Below are positions 1 through 14,919 of a DNA stretch of 64,000 nucleotides, one piece after another. The stretch's first letter is position 1; each line of letters starts with the position of its first letter. The position numbers were made by a program, and so were the translations under genes. A model generated the notes under the pieces. It did not search any database and was not told the DNA's origin. It saw only the letters and a program-made list of their open reading frames with translations. Source of the stretch: Phoronis australis (Eukaryota > Phoronida > Phoronidae); contig NMRA01000607.1 of NCBI GenBank assembly GCA_002633005.1, positions 126,001 through 190,000 of the forward strand, in the 5' to 3' direction.

Positions 1-1827
1 CACAATTTTTAGAAAAAAAAAACAACTCAAAATGCAGCAATTTAAAATCACACCGTTTTTATTAGCCGTAGTAAAGACGACTGACAATGTTAAGGGTTCA
101 CTGCTTTGCGTAGCATGAAATTTAGACTGGTTGAGGTAGGAATCACGGTAAAGTTTCCACATGATAACGTTTACTGAACACCACAAATGAAGTTACTCAA
201 GGCAACATTCGTCAATTTGATTAACTATTGCAAGTTTTCTTCGGTCAACCGAGTTCTCGTCTCGGGAGTTATCTCCCTTGTCAACTACTACTGGATGCTA
301 CTACGCACGCAAGATGCAGTAGCGCTCGTCTGCAACTGCAACCGCCGGGGTGTCTCTCCACCTACGGACGACTCAGCAGTTGCGTAGTCGCGGACAAATC
401 GCTAAGTGCAGGAGGAAAAGAACATGGGGGACTGACCTGGCTTCAATAATTCCTTCTCGCAAATCACGGCGAGTTTGCTTCTACAAGGCTCGATCTCTTG
501 CTGGCAGCTCCCTAGCTCGCAGTGAAGTTTCGCGCACACTCCGTCGTCCTGGCTGACGTTTAGTGCTGTGTTGTTAAAGGCCTTGCCTTTATTCCATGTG
601 TAATCTTTGCTTAATTCTTCAACCTCCAGCCAATAGGTGTCGGTAGATACACCCCGGTCACTTAATCTGGATAGTAATTATTGTTACAGCATCGATACTG
701 CTATAAAGCCAAAAAGGCTTATTTGATTCTGGCTGAATTTCCATTTTCAAAAATCGACTCGGCGGTATTTTTTAGAAGAATACTTTCTCTAAAATGAAAA
801 TTTCACAAGCAAGAATGATGCGGGACTTGTTTTTTTACTCAACGCTTGTCAAATAACGGGGGTTTAAAACCCATGATTGTAAACTTGCCTTTGTTTAAAC
901 GAGACCTTGTTTAAAATTATAGTGGGCAGGCGTTTTTTATTTAGTTGATGATCGCAGGTCTCAAAATCATTCGGGTTACAGACCAGAACTAACTATGGTT
1001 TTTATGCCGAACGATATATTTCTGTGTAAAATCTGTGATTACCAATATTTTTACTATGAAACTTACAAATATCACTGTCGTCATCAGTATATGTCGTCAC
1101 CAATTTAAGACCAAAATCAATACTGATCATGCGTGCGCACCCGGGGGGGGGCTCGGGGAGCTCGAACGAGCACCTCTCTTTTGTTAGCAAGTGAAGGCTG
1201 AGTGCGCGCATGGTGATGTGATACCCATAACCGCGTTGTAAAACAATGTCGCTAGCAGATGTTGAAATGTGAACTGACGTTGTGATCCTAATAAGGAATA
1301 TATGCCAGTCACTCGCCAACAGTCGTCCATTGGATTGTTTATGCGTCACTCAAAAGTCTAAAATATGATGGACAGAGTGCGTAATGTCTTGTTTTATCCT
1401 GTTTGGGAGATGGGATCTACAATTGTCACGTGCACAGCCTTTATTAACAGACTGATTACGTCACTTACATCTTTGAGACAAAATAACGATGATAACCATC
1501 GCCGCCACCAGAGTCTGCTAAACCAGCAACAGTTACTGATGGGGCGGGAAAAGTAATGGAAACCTACATGTATAGGGGCAGAGCCCTACCTCCAACTACA
1601 GGATACCTTTTGTGCCAGGCTGAGAAAGAGAACGTGTTTTTGCTTTACGAAACACTGGTGGACGGACCCAATCGTGCAAGTGACATTTTTTCGCCGAAGT
1701 TGCTAAGTTTAGTTTTAGCTCACAAACCGTTACAGTGTGGTTAATTGTAAAAGCGCGGATTTAATTTCTATGCCCCGCTGCACCAAATCATTAAAAGTAG
1801 AAACAGAAGTTTGGTGAGAGTACTTAC
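1..1827. other. Intron of gene B running off the left edge
   Basis: No module or credible exon was found on either strand. The lectin begun at 1,828-1,999 needs a second-half exon with a phase-2 acceptor, and none is here, so the intron probably continues past the left edge. A G-run flanked by a catgcg/cgcaccc motif near 1,128-1,160 resembles the repeat seen at 38.2-39.0 kb, in the opposite orientation. Confidence 0.6.
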
Positions 1828-4800
1828 ATGTCCAGCAAAAATCGTGTCTCATCATCATAATTCACAGATATCACGTGACTTTTGCGTGCATTGCAATACG
1901 TCATTGCCTCTTCATACGTTAAGTTTTGGTCACGTGACTCTGTGATAAAATAACACCCGAAGCCTTTCAACGAATACCATCCCGGAGGGCATGCATCACC
2001 TGCAAAAGACATTACAAATAGTTTATATATGACGATGTTGTCCAATATGCTAAACGGATAGCGATGTTCTGAAGTTTAATCGAAATCCTGACCAACGAAA
2101 TTCCTGCGAAACCGGGAAAATAGGTACTCGATAAATTAACAACCCTGACCAAGGCATTGCTTTTTGATTACCAACCAAAAACAATACGCCCGATACCACG
2201 AACCAAATTACTGAACGGAGACGACGCCTGACAGGGAAATGTTGTACATATTGGAGTACTCATTCGACAGGACAATCCATAAAGCAAAATTTAACGAAAG
2301 CGATACTTGAAAGGGTGAAATGTCCACCAAATTGACGGCAGGCCCGTGTAAAACTCTCCTATGAGGTAACTCTCTCCAGACATTAGAAGTTGTCGCTTGA
2401 TTACAGCAATGGCAATTGTGTGTGAAGTTTACTACGAAAATGTGAGTTAACCAAAGAATACCGAGCAGAGTTGCATGGCCGCTGTGAAACATTACGTTCC
2501 ATAAACCCTTAGTCAGCTCCTCACGCTCCTTTGGTGAGGTGACGTACATGTATGAACACAACGCAAAATCTCGGTTAGGTTTCATCAGGAGGCCTGTGAG
2601 CGTACACTTGTAAAATGGAACATTATCATGGCCAATGGTGATCTCAAAATGTGCTCAGTAAAATTAATACCGAGTAGCCTTTCAAAGCCTAGCTGCACTG
2701 TTCGCAACGATTTGAAACTTACCCACAACACATCGAAGTTCTAAATGCACGGACAAATACGACGGCTGCAGTGCTAAACTGCTTAGATTCCTTCCAGTAG
2801 ACGACTCGTTGTTTAGTTGACAATATTTGGTGCTGGGTAAAAAATCAACAGATTTACACCCGGTTGTGTTCACACACAATTGAGCACATTCCAATTCGTC
2901 CGTGGCGTTCAGCATTTTGAGTTCGTAACCAATCAAACGAGTTCCTTCTAAAGAATGAAGTTGGAACTGGGCTCCGATTTCCAAGTTGCATCCTAGAAAA
3001 ACGTAAAAATAATGAATAATTAAATTCCGTCTTTGCTAAACCTTCGCATGACGTTTCGTTCGAAAAAGTTTTGTTTCCAAAGCAGCCGGGAACACAATAC
3101 TACATGCACATGTGAGTTACAAATCTCAAGAGCGTCATCAAATGTCAATATTGCGGATTCAGCGACAGAGAGATGTCGTTTGCTCAGTGGATTGTTTGAA
3201 GATGGATTTTCTGAAAAGCACAATATACACACACTGCATTTTCCACTCCACAAGTTGTGAGAAAAATATATTCAACAAACACTTTCTCTGGGTAGCGCAC
3301 GCTTTCCGATTTTTGGTCTTCACGTGAAAAGATAAAACAAAGAACAGTAAATCTTACCTCCGATGTTAGGAAAGTATTCTTGTCTTTCACCCTCCGCGCA
3401 ATAGCACGAATACATTTCCGTCGTCTTAACCCCGAAGCACATGTCGAAAGCGCAGGTACTGCCACGCGTGCGGTTGCCACACTGGACACAGGGGATATCC
3501 CAAGGTCCGTTATTTGGCGCCCACTCACCAATAACGACACCATTTTGAAATTCTGGCAATAAAAAGTATATGAGAAAGAGAACACAACATCTCCTCAATA
3601 AAATTTTTGGGAGGTCAGTGTCCATCTATCTATGTATATCATTACACTGAGCAGCTGAAAATAGTTTAGTTGGAATGGAAAGCGTTCAGCAAAATTTTAT
3701 GTATATTAATAATGACGCAATCGATAGCTTGACAGGAAACGCTACATACTTGGTCTTTCACAGATCACTTGAGCATGGTTTTTACACTCTTCATCTCGCC
3801 ACCGACAGTCGCTGTTGTTACAATGGAGCACAGCGCATGCGTTATCTTGTTCATCCGGCTCGTCGATGTCCCATTTTGCATTTGTAGCGTTGAAATCAGC
3901 ACCGTCCGCCTTCATCCAAGATCGTGCACTTGTCGGATCGGAGTCTTTAATTCCAATCCAGAAGTTATTCGTCCCGAATCTGAAAGTTATACCGAGCGTT
4001 ACATTGGAGGATTAAGATAACTTCACGAGTTAAATAAAAATTAACTGGCGGTAATTAGACATTCACCGATCGGCTTTGAGGCACAAAAGACGTACACTGT
4101 ACGTATAGGCTCTAACGTAAAAAGGTATTACTGGCTTACGGTATATATTTGTTACGGACAGCCCATCCGTAAACATCAATGGCTAATACATGTAGATCTC
4201 GGCATGCCATGTGATTTTAAAATGGAAAATGATTGATTGTACGTGTACATGTACATGTATGACAGAAGTTTGCAGACGAGCAGATAACGTTCACCTCTGA
4301 GGGAGGAGTTGGCTGTACGAAAATACCCGGATTATTCCGGATTAGGAATAGAATAGAGTTTTCCGACCATTACTTGAGTAACAGCTACTGAAACCCGTCT
4401 TTATTGTCCACAAAATCACAATTTTTACGACTGAGATCATAGCTTATGTACACATGTACATGTAGCGGTACAACTGGTCTCGACTCGTTCCTTACTCCTA
4501 GTATTAAAAACGATTTCTGAGCTTGGAGAGGCGGGGCGGTTCGTTCTCAATGCTTGAGACATGTTCCCCATCATTTGCCGAAGATTCTTTCTAAAGTGAG
4601 CGATGAACAAGCGGAGATCGCCACGTAACGGAGGACAGTTAAAATAACAAGATAGATTTTTGACAGAAGCCATCGCATATTCAGACCACTTCACAACTTC
4701 GCATTTTTCGGTTCTGTTACCCTTTTGCAAAGATTCTTCTTATTGAACTAAAATAACACAAAAAGGAAAAGTACGTGACGTCTGTGTAACGAAAGTGACT

Positions 4801-7800
4801 TGAGACTTAGGATGGCAATTTGGTCTGACACCCCAGATTCACAACTGCTAAAAAAATGGTTTAGCCGCGTCATTATAAGCGAATCGCATATTAGAAATCT
4901 ATAGAAATTTCCGCAATAAGTAGCAGTTACGTGTATATTATCAGATTTTGCACTTTTGTGTGGAGCGTCAAACCAAATTTTTTACTTATCTCAAGCCACT
5001 TTTCACAATACGGAGTACGGACCCCTTTAAAACTCACGTCGCAGTAAAATTATTGATGGCAGTCTGTTCTTTTTCCGAGTCAATCACCATGGGGACACTT
5101 CCTCTCTCAAAACAATACGACACAGCGTCACTGTAGTTCAGATTCACGTCGGCGGCGTTTTTCAATGAGTGGCAGATTTCATTGTTGTGTAAGGACCAGC
5201 CCGGTGGACATTTTGTGTCTGTAGACAGAAAGTCGGCATTATTGCTAGATCAGTAAGGCACCTCTGCAAAAGCTATTCACTACGCATGCGCGATACTCTC
5301 CCGGAACGAACTGCTCCAATTATTTGTACATGTAGGTTGAACAGGCTTACATACAATAACGCATGAAATAGACGTGTGACCTAGTTGAGAACAATGTTCA
5401 TTGTATTGATAAAACAGATTTTAATGACGTTTGAAGAAAGCAATGTTTTTATAAAGCAGTTCCCACGAGTGACGGAAACGCTAGCAGTTTCAAAGGCTAA
5501 AACGACAGCAAAAACGTTAGCGCTTTAGCCAGATAGGCAAATTGTCCGCGAAGAAGTCATTTTCACCAACATTTAGTTTGTTTCATCACCACTAAAATCG
5601 CTTTTTACGCTAAAATTGACTTCACTCTCTGCCACGGCTACGATGAAGTGAAGCCCTCCTATCTCTGTCTATATGTCCCTCTAAATTTAGCGGTTTGACG
5701 ATACAAGCGCCGTAGAAAACGCCAGCATTTTAGAAGTAACTGAAACCAGCAATAGTTATCCTTGCACCTATTCACATTACTGGCGTTTGCTTGCTAGCGG
5801 AAGTGCTAGCGTTTTAGCCATCATATGACCAAGGGTGTTAATGAATCGCTTATCATCGGATTCACCTAAGTACATGGATCTACAATAGTGACGAGTTCAT
5901 CCAGGATTCAGAGTGATAACTTAGGGGAAACGATGTTGTCAAGTAGAAAAAACGATAAAATTATTCACTTGCAACTGACCAGAGACTCACACTCGACCTT
6001 ACACACAAACATAACGGGTATACTGTTATTACATGCTGTGAAATCTCGCGAGTTCTCGTCATAGCCGTCAGAGACGTCGTCACAACCCTGATTACCCGTT
6101 AAACATCGAGTCTTTGATGACTCACTAACATTAACGCAACAAAGTTAAGCTATCGCGCATAGACAAGGTAAATTTCAAATAACAAACCCTGTGTGCAGTG
6201 AAAATCCAAATGCACAACGCCAGTGTTCGCAACCAAGCTGCCGACGGAGAATGTGTGATTGCTTCCTGAGACACTTTTGTAACTACAGGTGGACTCGGCG
6301 GTCGAGTAATCAGCTGACTTGCAACTTGGGTTATTGTGGCACAGGACAGCGCAGTGTAAAGCACTTGGTACATCACTGCGTGTTTCCACGTCGTAACCTT
6401 GAAGTGACCTTTGCTCCGTTGTCACCACTTGAAAAAGTTCCATGCTACTGCACACATCTACAAATAACGGAACAAAAGCTCCACAGCAGTTCGCATGCGT
6501 TGCGTTCTGTAGCTTCAGATAGAGACTCAACTAAGTTCCCCAAATCTTCAGCGTGTATGTCTCTTCATTATTTTCTCAGTCAGTTTGTCTTTATTATAAC
6601 CTATTCTCTTACTCATGACATTTTCTTAAAAAACATCTGAAAACAAGGGCCTCGTTCTTAAATTACGAACGTAGGATGAAGTGCTCCCTGTTTACTCTCA
6701 ATTCAATATAGATACTACTTTCGATGTGTAGCAAAGCTAAAAGTTGACATATTGTTGAAAATTATTTAGCGTAAGAAAGTTTACTCAGATAAGTAACATA
6801 GTTCATTCCCTAATGGAGACTGGTTCACGCACACGGGGACAGCGCAACAAACTACTAGTACATGTACTCACCAGCTGAAAGCATCACCCAGTTTCTCCAT
6901 CCGGCGCCGCACGTTTGCGAAGAATCTCCCTGACAAGCTGCGTTGCAGTCCGAGTCAGTGGCTTTACCCAGGCTGCCAAAATCATCGTCGCAGAAGCAAG
7001 CGTAACCGGCTTGCACCGCTGAGTATTTGTAGCCCCGAGTGCGGCACTCTTCTCTACACGTCTGTCGGGTAACGCTTGCTGGGTCGAATCTCTGCGACAA
7101 ATCTCTGGTTTGATTATCTACATAACAGCCGTAGTCGAGTTCTGAAAAGGACATAAAGACGATGACTTGAAACTACAATAATCCCACTTTTTGTTAAAAT
7201 ATCTTACTACTGATTTTGAGAATTTACCGTTATAAAATTGGTCTCCATTCGTCACATACTCAGTTTGGAAGTACATGTAAATTCTAGGCTTAGGGAAAAT
7301 TGGATTTCGCTGGTCATTTTATACATGTACAGATAACGACCTGCCGGTGCCTCTCATATCCCGTAATTTCCAATTAAGGACTACAAAAAGTGGTCTCTGT
7401 AAGTCGTGCATTACTTTTGATGAAAGGCGATTATACACAAAACGTAGCGAGAGTGGTGTACTTGAAGTAATATCCCACGAGACATTAGTCCGCGTATTAA
7501 CCTCGCGACCAGCGGTCTCGGTCAGTACGCGGAATAATGTCGAGTGGGATATTACGTCATGTACGCCAATCCAGGTACGTTTTGTATTTAAACCATACGC
7601 TTATAATTCCTAAGTTTCCTTCATTTTTTCGCAGATTTTTCAAATAGTTTACTTTTATTGTTCACGTGGCGGATCACATCCTATATGTATGTCCTTGCGC
7701 GTTGGGTTGCAAGTTTCCCCTAGTAAAAGAAAAAGTTTTAAATGTAACGATTTATTACTTGAAAAGAGATAACAAAGATGAAAACAAGGGTAACTTTGCA

Positions 7801-10800
7801 TTGAGCTTGTAACATCTGAAAACAGTTAAATAACAACAATATCTGATAGTGTAGTTGCCGGGGTTTTCCGTAGATAAGCCCCTGCGCGTGTATTCGGAAA
7901 GTGAAAGTTTTCAGGCATTTTAGTTACACCAATAAACGTCAGGGCGTTTATTCGAAAAAGGAGTGTGTAAACGGAAAGTCATAATTTTGGCTACGTAAAT
8001 ACCACAATGATGCGCGATATGTATTTTTGTAAGTGAAACAGCCCTTCTGGGTGGAGTGGTAGTCGTTAAAAGGACTGTTGATACCTGTTAACAACGTTAA
8101 TTGTGTAGCAACTTATCAATTTTTGCAATATCTGCCCAGCGGGACAAGAAAATTAATGTACAGTACATGACACTTCTAGACCTCCTTGTGACAAAGTTGA
8201 TAGCACCCAAGGCCGCTTAGTGGAAAATGTATGGACTTCGGCTTGAATACTCGTTCCACGTACTGTGAAAAAATAACAAATTCGAGTGTGTGATATTCGG
8301 GGTCTAACGGAGGTCAACACATATTGCTACCAAGCTTATTTTGACGACAGTCTTCACGCAGCTAGCTGGCCGGTTACGTCATAACCCGCTGTATCACACA
8401 AAGGCATTGATAATTGACCCGTCGCAAGCTCCGCCTCCTTGCGTAATGTCGACGGACAAACAATAAGTTTTACTCGGCAACGTGTTGTTTGTCGGGTAAA
8501 ATGTCAGCTTGGAAAGGAAGGTGTGTCAATAATTCTGCGTTCTAAATGGTCAGTTAAGCCGTCACTCAAAATCCTGGCGATAGGTCAATTACATTTTGTC
8601 CGACGGTCACGTTCAATCTGCGGCGGTTTTGTTTTGTGGTGGAGCGGTCATGTTTTTAGGTCTGTCTGTCCCATTTTTTGGTGCGGCGGTCGCATTTGAT
8701 CCTGTAGATCCTGTTTTGAGGTGAGTTGGTCCGATTTGGAGTACCGGCGGTCATGTTTTGGGGCAGGCGGTCATGTTGTTTCTCACCCGTGTATCAGCGA
8801 GGAAGAATACACTCCCGAGAGGATATTGCAGCCCCCCTATCATACGAGAAACTCCTGGAATTTGTATCTTCACCCATGCGGAAAATCAAACAAGAAATCA
8901 TTATCAGAGCGTTTGATTGTTGTGGCATAGGTGCTAATGGGCAAATTGTCTCTACCGTATTCCTCAACGCCCGGATTTGCGAACACATGGGGTACAACGA
9001 GGGTATCCAAGAGATGGATGGCAAGTCGCGGGATCCCTTCAACGGCTGGGAGGTGGAAAGAAATTCTGAGGAGGAGCTGGATGAAAACATTGACATAGAT
9101 TGAATACACGTTGATTAACAGGTTTAGTGGCTGATTTTTTATTAAAACTATTTTTGAAAATATTATGTTAGTAAATGCATAGCTCGGCAACACTTCATTC
9201 ATTTTTATAATTGATTAATGGTCCACAAAACTGACTTTGTGACTAAAAGTTCACGCTAAGTGGACTTTTAGAAGGAAATTTTTCACATAAACGCCCCACT
9301 ATCTGGACACTTGACACGAGAAGTTGTAACATCAAATAAACGCCCATGGGTGTTTATTCGGCATAATTTTCCGAATAAACGCACATGGGCGTTTCATCGG
9401 GTGGGCTTATCTACGCAAAAACCCCGGTACCGAGAATTGGGCGCTTGATTTGCATACGATATAATATTGAGCAAATGAAAACTGAAACAGAACTGTCATA
9501 TAATTAACAGTCCTGTTCCATATGTTACGATTGAGACCTGATAGCATGTTAAGGGCTATTTACACGGCTACAATGGGGCTATTCGGAAAATTTATAGTAA
9601 CTAGAGGGCGCGCCTGTACTAGTGGTGATAGATTAACAGCCTCGATTTCGCGAGCCCTTTAAATACATGGTGAAATGGCTTGTAGGCGTGCCAGCGGAAT
9701 CTGAGATTGCGTGAAAAGGGTGCTTCTATGAGAGAAAGTAAGCACGACCTTATACAAAGGTAAGGTTCGTGATTATTTTAACGATTATTCCATGTTAGAC
9801 TACTGATTCCTGTTAACTGAGATACTCGCCGATGTCGACATCGCGGCAGTCGCCAGTCGGGTTAATATTACTCTTAGTCTGTTGTGATGGGTGTTACGAT
9901 ACTTGATGTACATGTAGCACTCGGGATCTTTTCGAACATCAAAGCATTATTATTGTTTGGAATGATTTCTAACAGGTTTATCAGTGACAGTTACATCAAT
10001 GAATGCTGAATGTTTAACTCGATATTGGTTAGTGAGTTAAAGATTACAATCCAATCCCAATGCCATGGCAAAGGTTACGACAAATATCCATTAGACTATT
10101 TGTTTACTCCCTATCCTATGTCTTCCGGACATCTATTTCACGTTGAAATGAAAATCTATTGTGTCTGTTTTCACGTGACCTTTGGTTTTTAGGTTTGAGA
10201 GCTTGTACCGTGCAGAGGAGATATGCATCGCTTCTGCATCGACCCTGAATGGACAAAAATTGGTTTTAAGCAGTTGACTGAAGCTAACAAGCAGGATCTT
10301 CCCATCCAGTGTAGATTTGTTGTTAAAGCCTACTTTCTTCATCAGAGACAACTGGTGAAATCTGAATCGCATTACGAAGTAACCATAAGACAACGTGCCA
10401 GTGGACTGTTTGCTTGTGAAGAGGATTCTATATCTGACTGCTACACAAATAAGCCTTGTTGGTGAGGATGCCCTTTCATAGGCAAAACGTCATGTGTGGA
10501 CGATAGCTTACTTCCTTTCCTGGAAGAAACATGCTGGATTGAAGCTAAAGAAGACCTAGTGACACTCTGATCTAGTTCAGGGTCAGATTTTGGGCACAAA
10601 ACGAGTCCAGTGATATGCTGTTGTGTTTGCCTTCAAGGATCTAATTGAGGATGAATGAGGTTATCTGGAGGAAAGTCACGTGCCGAAACTGGACCTTTTT
10701 TACAAGCACTGCTATAGGCTATTGAAGCTAGATCTCTGTGAAATGAAAACCAAAAGCATCTGGTATAAATACCTGTCCTTTCTCACTGAGTGACATCAAC

Positions 10801-13800
10801 TTTTCCTTTCAGAAGAAAGGCTGTATACTAAAGGTAAAAACTTTTCAATTTGGTACACATTATGGGAAAATGACATTCAGAGACTGCATCGATGGTCTTA
10901 TTGTCAGTAGAAAGCCCGTTAATGTTATACTTTGATGATCTAATAAATTTTTCATAAACAAGCACGTTTGTCACTAATTATTGAAACCACAATATTTCCT
11001 CAGTTTTAAAGCCCCATACAGTGCAGTTGTGCTTATTCTTTGTAAAGCTGAAATGATTAGCGATTACGCTTGCGAATTGTTATTTTTCTGTTGACCTCTA
11101 CAAATGTGCAGTGATCAAAATAAAGTAATTCCCTTTCTTTGCATTTGATTTGTTTGTGTGTGTAATTATTTTTAGAGCTTTCTTAAAAAGGCCTTTGAAG
11201 AATTTGAAGTTTTGTGTTAACTTGTCAACAACAAAAGTTCCACATGAAAAGTATATAAAGAAACAACATTGTTAAAAACAATTGTAATTTTCCCAGCAAT
11301 GGTGTCTATAATCAGGCATATCACGGGCTGAATTTCTGAATTAGGTTCAATTCTCCCACGCTATTGCTGAAGGATTGCTTTTCACTTTGTCCAAAGACAA
11401 AATAGGCGGTCAGGCGGCTGGTTTAAGTCGTTTTCTCTCACCTGCAACAGAATAGTCAGAGAAATATCAGCAAATTATAAAAGAAAACATAAGACAAAAC
11501 TACTTTAGTAAGGCAGAGCATAGTTGACGTTTAATCTTCATGTTTATATGTAGAAACTAATAATCTTTGTACCCAAGTCTTATTTAAGATCTGCATTAAA
11601 CTATGTGAAACAGGCTAAAAGTGATTTAATAATGTGTATTTTTCACGATGTGCATCTGACCTCAACAAGTAAAATTCATTCTAGGTGTCAATTTTTATTC
11701 CAATGCAATGTTATGACGGTTACTGAATAGCTTATTCATGTTAATTCGGAACTAATCTGGTAGTCCTGGGGGTGGGGTCCGCTATAAAATAAGAAAACTC
11801 ACTCGTCTACAGAATTTTATTAGACACAGCATAGCTTTGAAGAGAAACTGCTGTGAAAAAGTCGCCCTTGACTTCTGAGCGTCACGTACCATACACCTCT
11901 TATATTGGGCGCATTCCCACCCTTGGAGGACAATATGTGAGTATGTGTTGCTAGCCTAACCGGCATCAGAGTCAAGGGTGAGTTTTGGAAAAGAAACACT
12001 TAGTTCCATTCAGTAAACCCGTTATTCAGTGGGGTAATTGATGGGGGTAACATCACCGAACGATGTCGATAGAAACTTGATTGCTAAAAACTTACCAAGG
12101 AACGTTATGCAGTCTTCAAATGGGGCTTCGGCATCCACACACTTTTTGTCAGTTGGTTGACACTTTTGACCACAATTCTTCACGAATGTATTAACCTTAG
12201 GTTTTTTGGTAATTTGTGACCACCTGTCGAAGACTTGCACCACGGAAAATAGCAATAATAAGGCTTTGTGCGACGACGTATTTTGATAACAATCCGTATT
12301 TTTACCAGCTGTTTACATGCAGACAGCGACGCATGCACAATTCAGTCACCACTAGTACAGCAGCGACACCGCGAGGAGAATTCTCCGAATAGCCCAATTA
12401 TATTATTTTAAACTATTTTCCGAAAATTTGGTGATCTAACCGGCTAACGACGTCGAGTCGACATTGGCCTATCTTTTGAACACTCCATGTCAGAGGTTGA
12501 AGTAGTGCCGGAGGTGAAAACGGAAAACATTATTACATGGTGGTACTTCCCTCGGCAGATTCAACGCGCATGGGATAAATATCGCAAATAAAGAACAGAT
12601 CCTGAGGACAATGCTAATAAAATAAACATTTCATTATCTGGATAATTCCTAACATCAGTAAGCAAAGTCGCCACTCTTAACGTTCAGTTGTTCACAATTC
12701 ATGCTCAAATGTTTGCTGGAAAGGTTCTCAGCTACATTTGACGTCATAAGTAGTGTATCGGGAAATCCTATATCCTTTTTGCGTGGACATTGTGATCAGT
12801 AATTATTCTAGAATTGTATAAGTTTTTTCCAGTACAAGGGATTTAAAACGCTCGGTTAAAAGCAAACAGATGGCGACATGGGAATGGACCAAGGTGACCA
12901 CCACCGTCAATTAGAATGGGTGGCCACCAGAAAGGGTTCCGTTTGAGAGCCTTCGATGTGCTCAGCCAATTGTTACTGATAGTAAAGGGCGTCCAATGGT
13001 GATCAAATATCATTAAAGCCCCCATAATAGTGTAAATTTCCAAGCTTAATTACCAAACGCTCATTGAATGCTTCGGCAAAATCAATATCACGGAAAATTT
13101 TTACACACAGTAGTCACCTAGAGTTTCGTTGTACCAGTTCATTTTGACAGTTGACGGGCAGGGACACGCCACAGTCTCTGTTGAATTTTGATCGGGCACA
13201 CAGTCTGCTCCTGTTTCGCTAGGTGTCGGGTTGTTGCAGACTTTGGAACGAGATCGACTTCCGCACACCGTGCATGTGGCGTTCCACGGTCCAAAATCGG
13301 TCGACCAACCTCCATCAACAGGAATATCTGTTGAAAATCATGCTTGCAATATACACATTGTAAAGGACAACTTGATGACTAGTTACAGAAAAAGATAGAC
13401 TTTCCAACGGCATAGTCGCTTTGTTAGTCTCTTCATTAGCGTTATCTTAGTAATCAGTGATAAGCACATTTTGTAAGTTAGATTTGCATCTTTGAGTGTC
13501 TATAATTATATTGACAAGGTCACACAAGGGCACGTTTGAGTGTAATTGTGGGAACAAACAATTTCAATATGTCAGAATTCCTATGAATACCTCTCCCGAC
13601 CTCAGAGCATATAATTCTCTTCAACTATTCTCAAGCTTTGTACTTTGACGGGCTGCCTCTTCTACTCTAGTAAGAGTTAGTTCAAGGATTTCCTCCAATT
13701 ACCTAAGAATTTCACTGCTAATTTAATGGTATCAGGATCAGAGGAGTCATTAAATCTACTTCCTGTTTGAACATATGGACGCAGCTGTACGCGGCATGAC

Positions 13801-14815
13801 ATAAATTTCATAGTGTGTAAGCAGGCACTGAGAGGAGTGTCCAGCTATTCCCTGCTGCTGCAATGAAGGGATATGAAGAGCCCGTGCCTCTCGCGTCTGA
13901 ATCCTCTGGATTCGCACCACCCGGATGGAAGGATCTGAAAGTTCCACTCATAAACTCACCGGCTGGCATTACCCAGTTTCTCCAAGGTCCTCCGCAGGTT
14001 TCGGAACTGTCGTGTCTACACGCAGAGCCACAGACAGAGTCGCTAACTTTTCCATACGACCCAAACTCGTTGCCACACCAACATTCGCCGCCATTTTGGG
14101 CTCCAGCATATTGGAATCCGCGGGTACCGCATTCCTGCTGACAGGTGGCGCGTGTCATTTTGCTTGGCGTTACCCTGTTAGGCAAATCTCTTGCACCGCT
14201 GTCTTTGTAACATCCAAACAAGTACACAGTATCTGGAAAGGAGAACCACCTAGTCAACCACACCTTGCAGTCCCGGACGTTAGGAAGCTAAAACTATTGA
14301 CATTCATTGGTGACGTCGACAAACTTTCAAACTTTTAAAATATTCAGGTTAACAAAGTTTTCAACTTCACACCCCGGTCATCGCGAGGATTTTGCCCCAC
14401 ACCATTCAAATTTCCAACTGGAGGAGATGTGTCGCAAAGTCCCAGTGACCGCTTCCTCCAACCCTGCGCCTGTACCAACTGTTACTAACAAGTGAGCATG
14501 TTATCAAGGCTGTTAAATAAACCATGACAACTAACCTAATGCGCAATTAACATGTGATCAAGTATGCAGTCTATGTTAAAAACGTTCTGTGATAGTTCAT
14601 GAACTCACGTGGATGAAATGTGCTGGAGTCACAGTACGAGTGTTTTGTTTAGTTTTCTTGATACTCTGTAGGGTGCAGTATCATCGCTAAATGCCTTGCA
14701 CCACTCATCCAATAATTTAGTGCAACGTATTGGGTCCACTATCATTTTTGTATACCTTACAAGGACGCACAGTATGTCACATGACCAGGTAATATCCCAA
14801 TAATCGTCACCCGTT

Positions 14816-14846
<31 letters not shown>

Positions 14847-14860
14847 CCACCACCACCATT

Positions 14861-14919
<59 letters not shown>

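Larger units (their letters stand above)
7434..12579 (-). mobile_element. Copy 1 of the 0.75 kb inverted-repeat element, interrupted twice
   Basis: Three segments, 7,434-7,857, 9,428-9,574 and 12,396-12,579, together about 755 bp, read as the reverse complement of the intact copies at 18,256-19,010 and 60,789-61,501. The far end, gattcaacgcgcatgggataaa at about 12,558-12,579, is the outer inverted repeat seen as tttatcccacgcgcgttgaa in copy 3. I see no coding capacity, so it is probably a non-autonomous DNA element. Confidence 0.75.
7142..13117. other. Intron of gene B between WSC exon 14 and TSP1 exon 13, filled by nested mobile elements
   Basis: No gene B exon was recognised in these 6 kb. 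Nearly all of 7,434-12,579 is one interrupted copy of a 0.75 kb repeat carrying two inserted transposon-like elements. The rest (7,142-7,433 and 12,580-13,117) is unassigned AT-rich sequence. Confidence 0.7.

Noticed and set aside
5455-5830. Possible MITE from repeated ctagcg/ttttagcc motifs
   Set aside because: The motifs recur in several orientations, but I could not define matching termini or a target duplication.
12022-12255. Minus-strand open frame with several Lys and Cys as a gene B exon
   Set aside because: It lies inside the 2.8 kb inverted-repeat element, shows none of the gene B modules and has no phase-1 acceptor I trust.
13808-13959. C-terminal extension of the WSC open frame after 13,960
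   Set aside because: The homologous exon 14 splices at the same point, and the donor at 13,959-13,958 is a good GTGAGT match. The extension is intron read-through.
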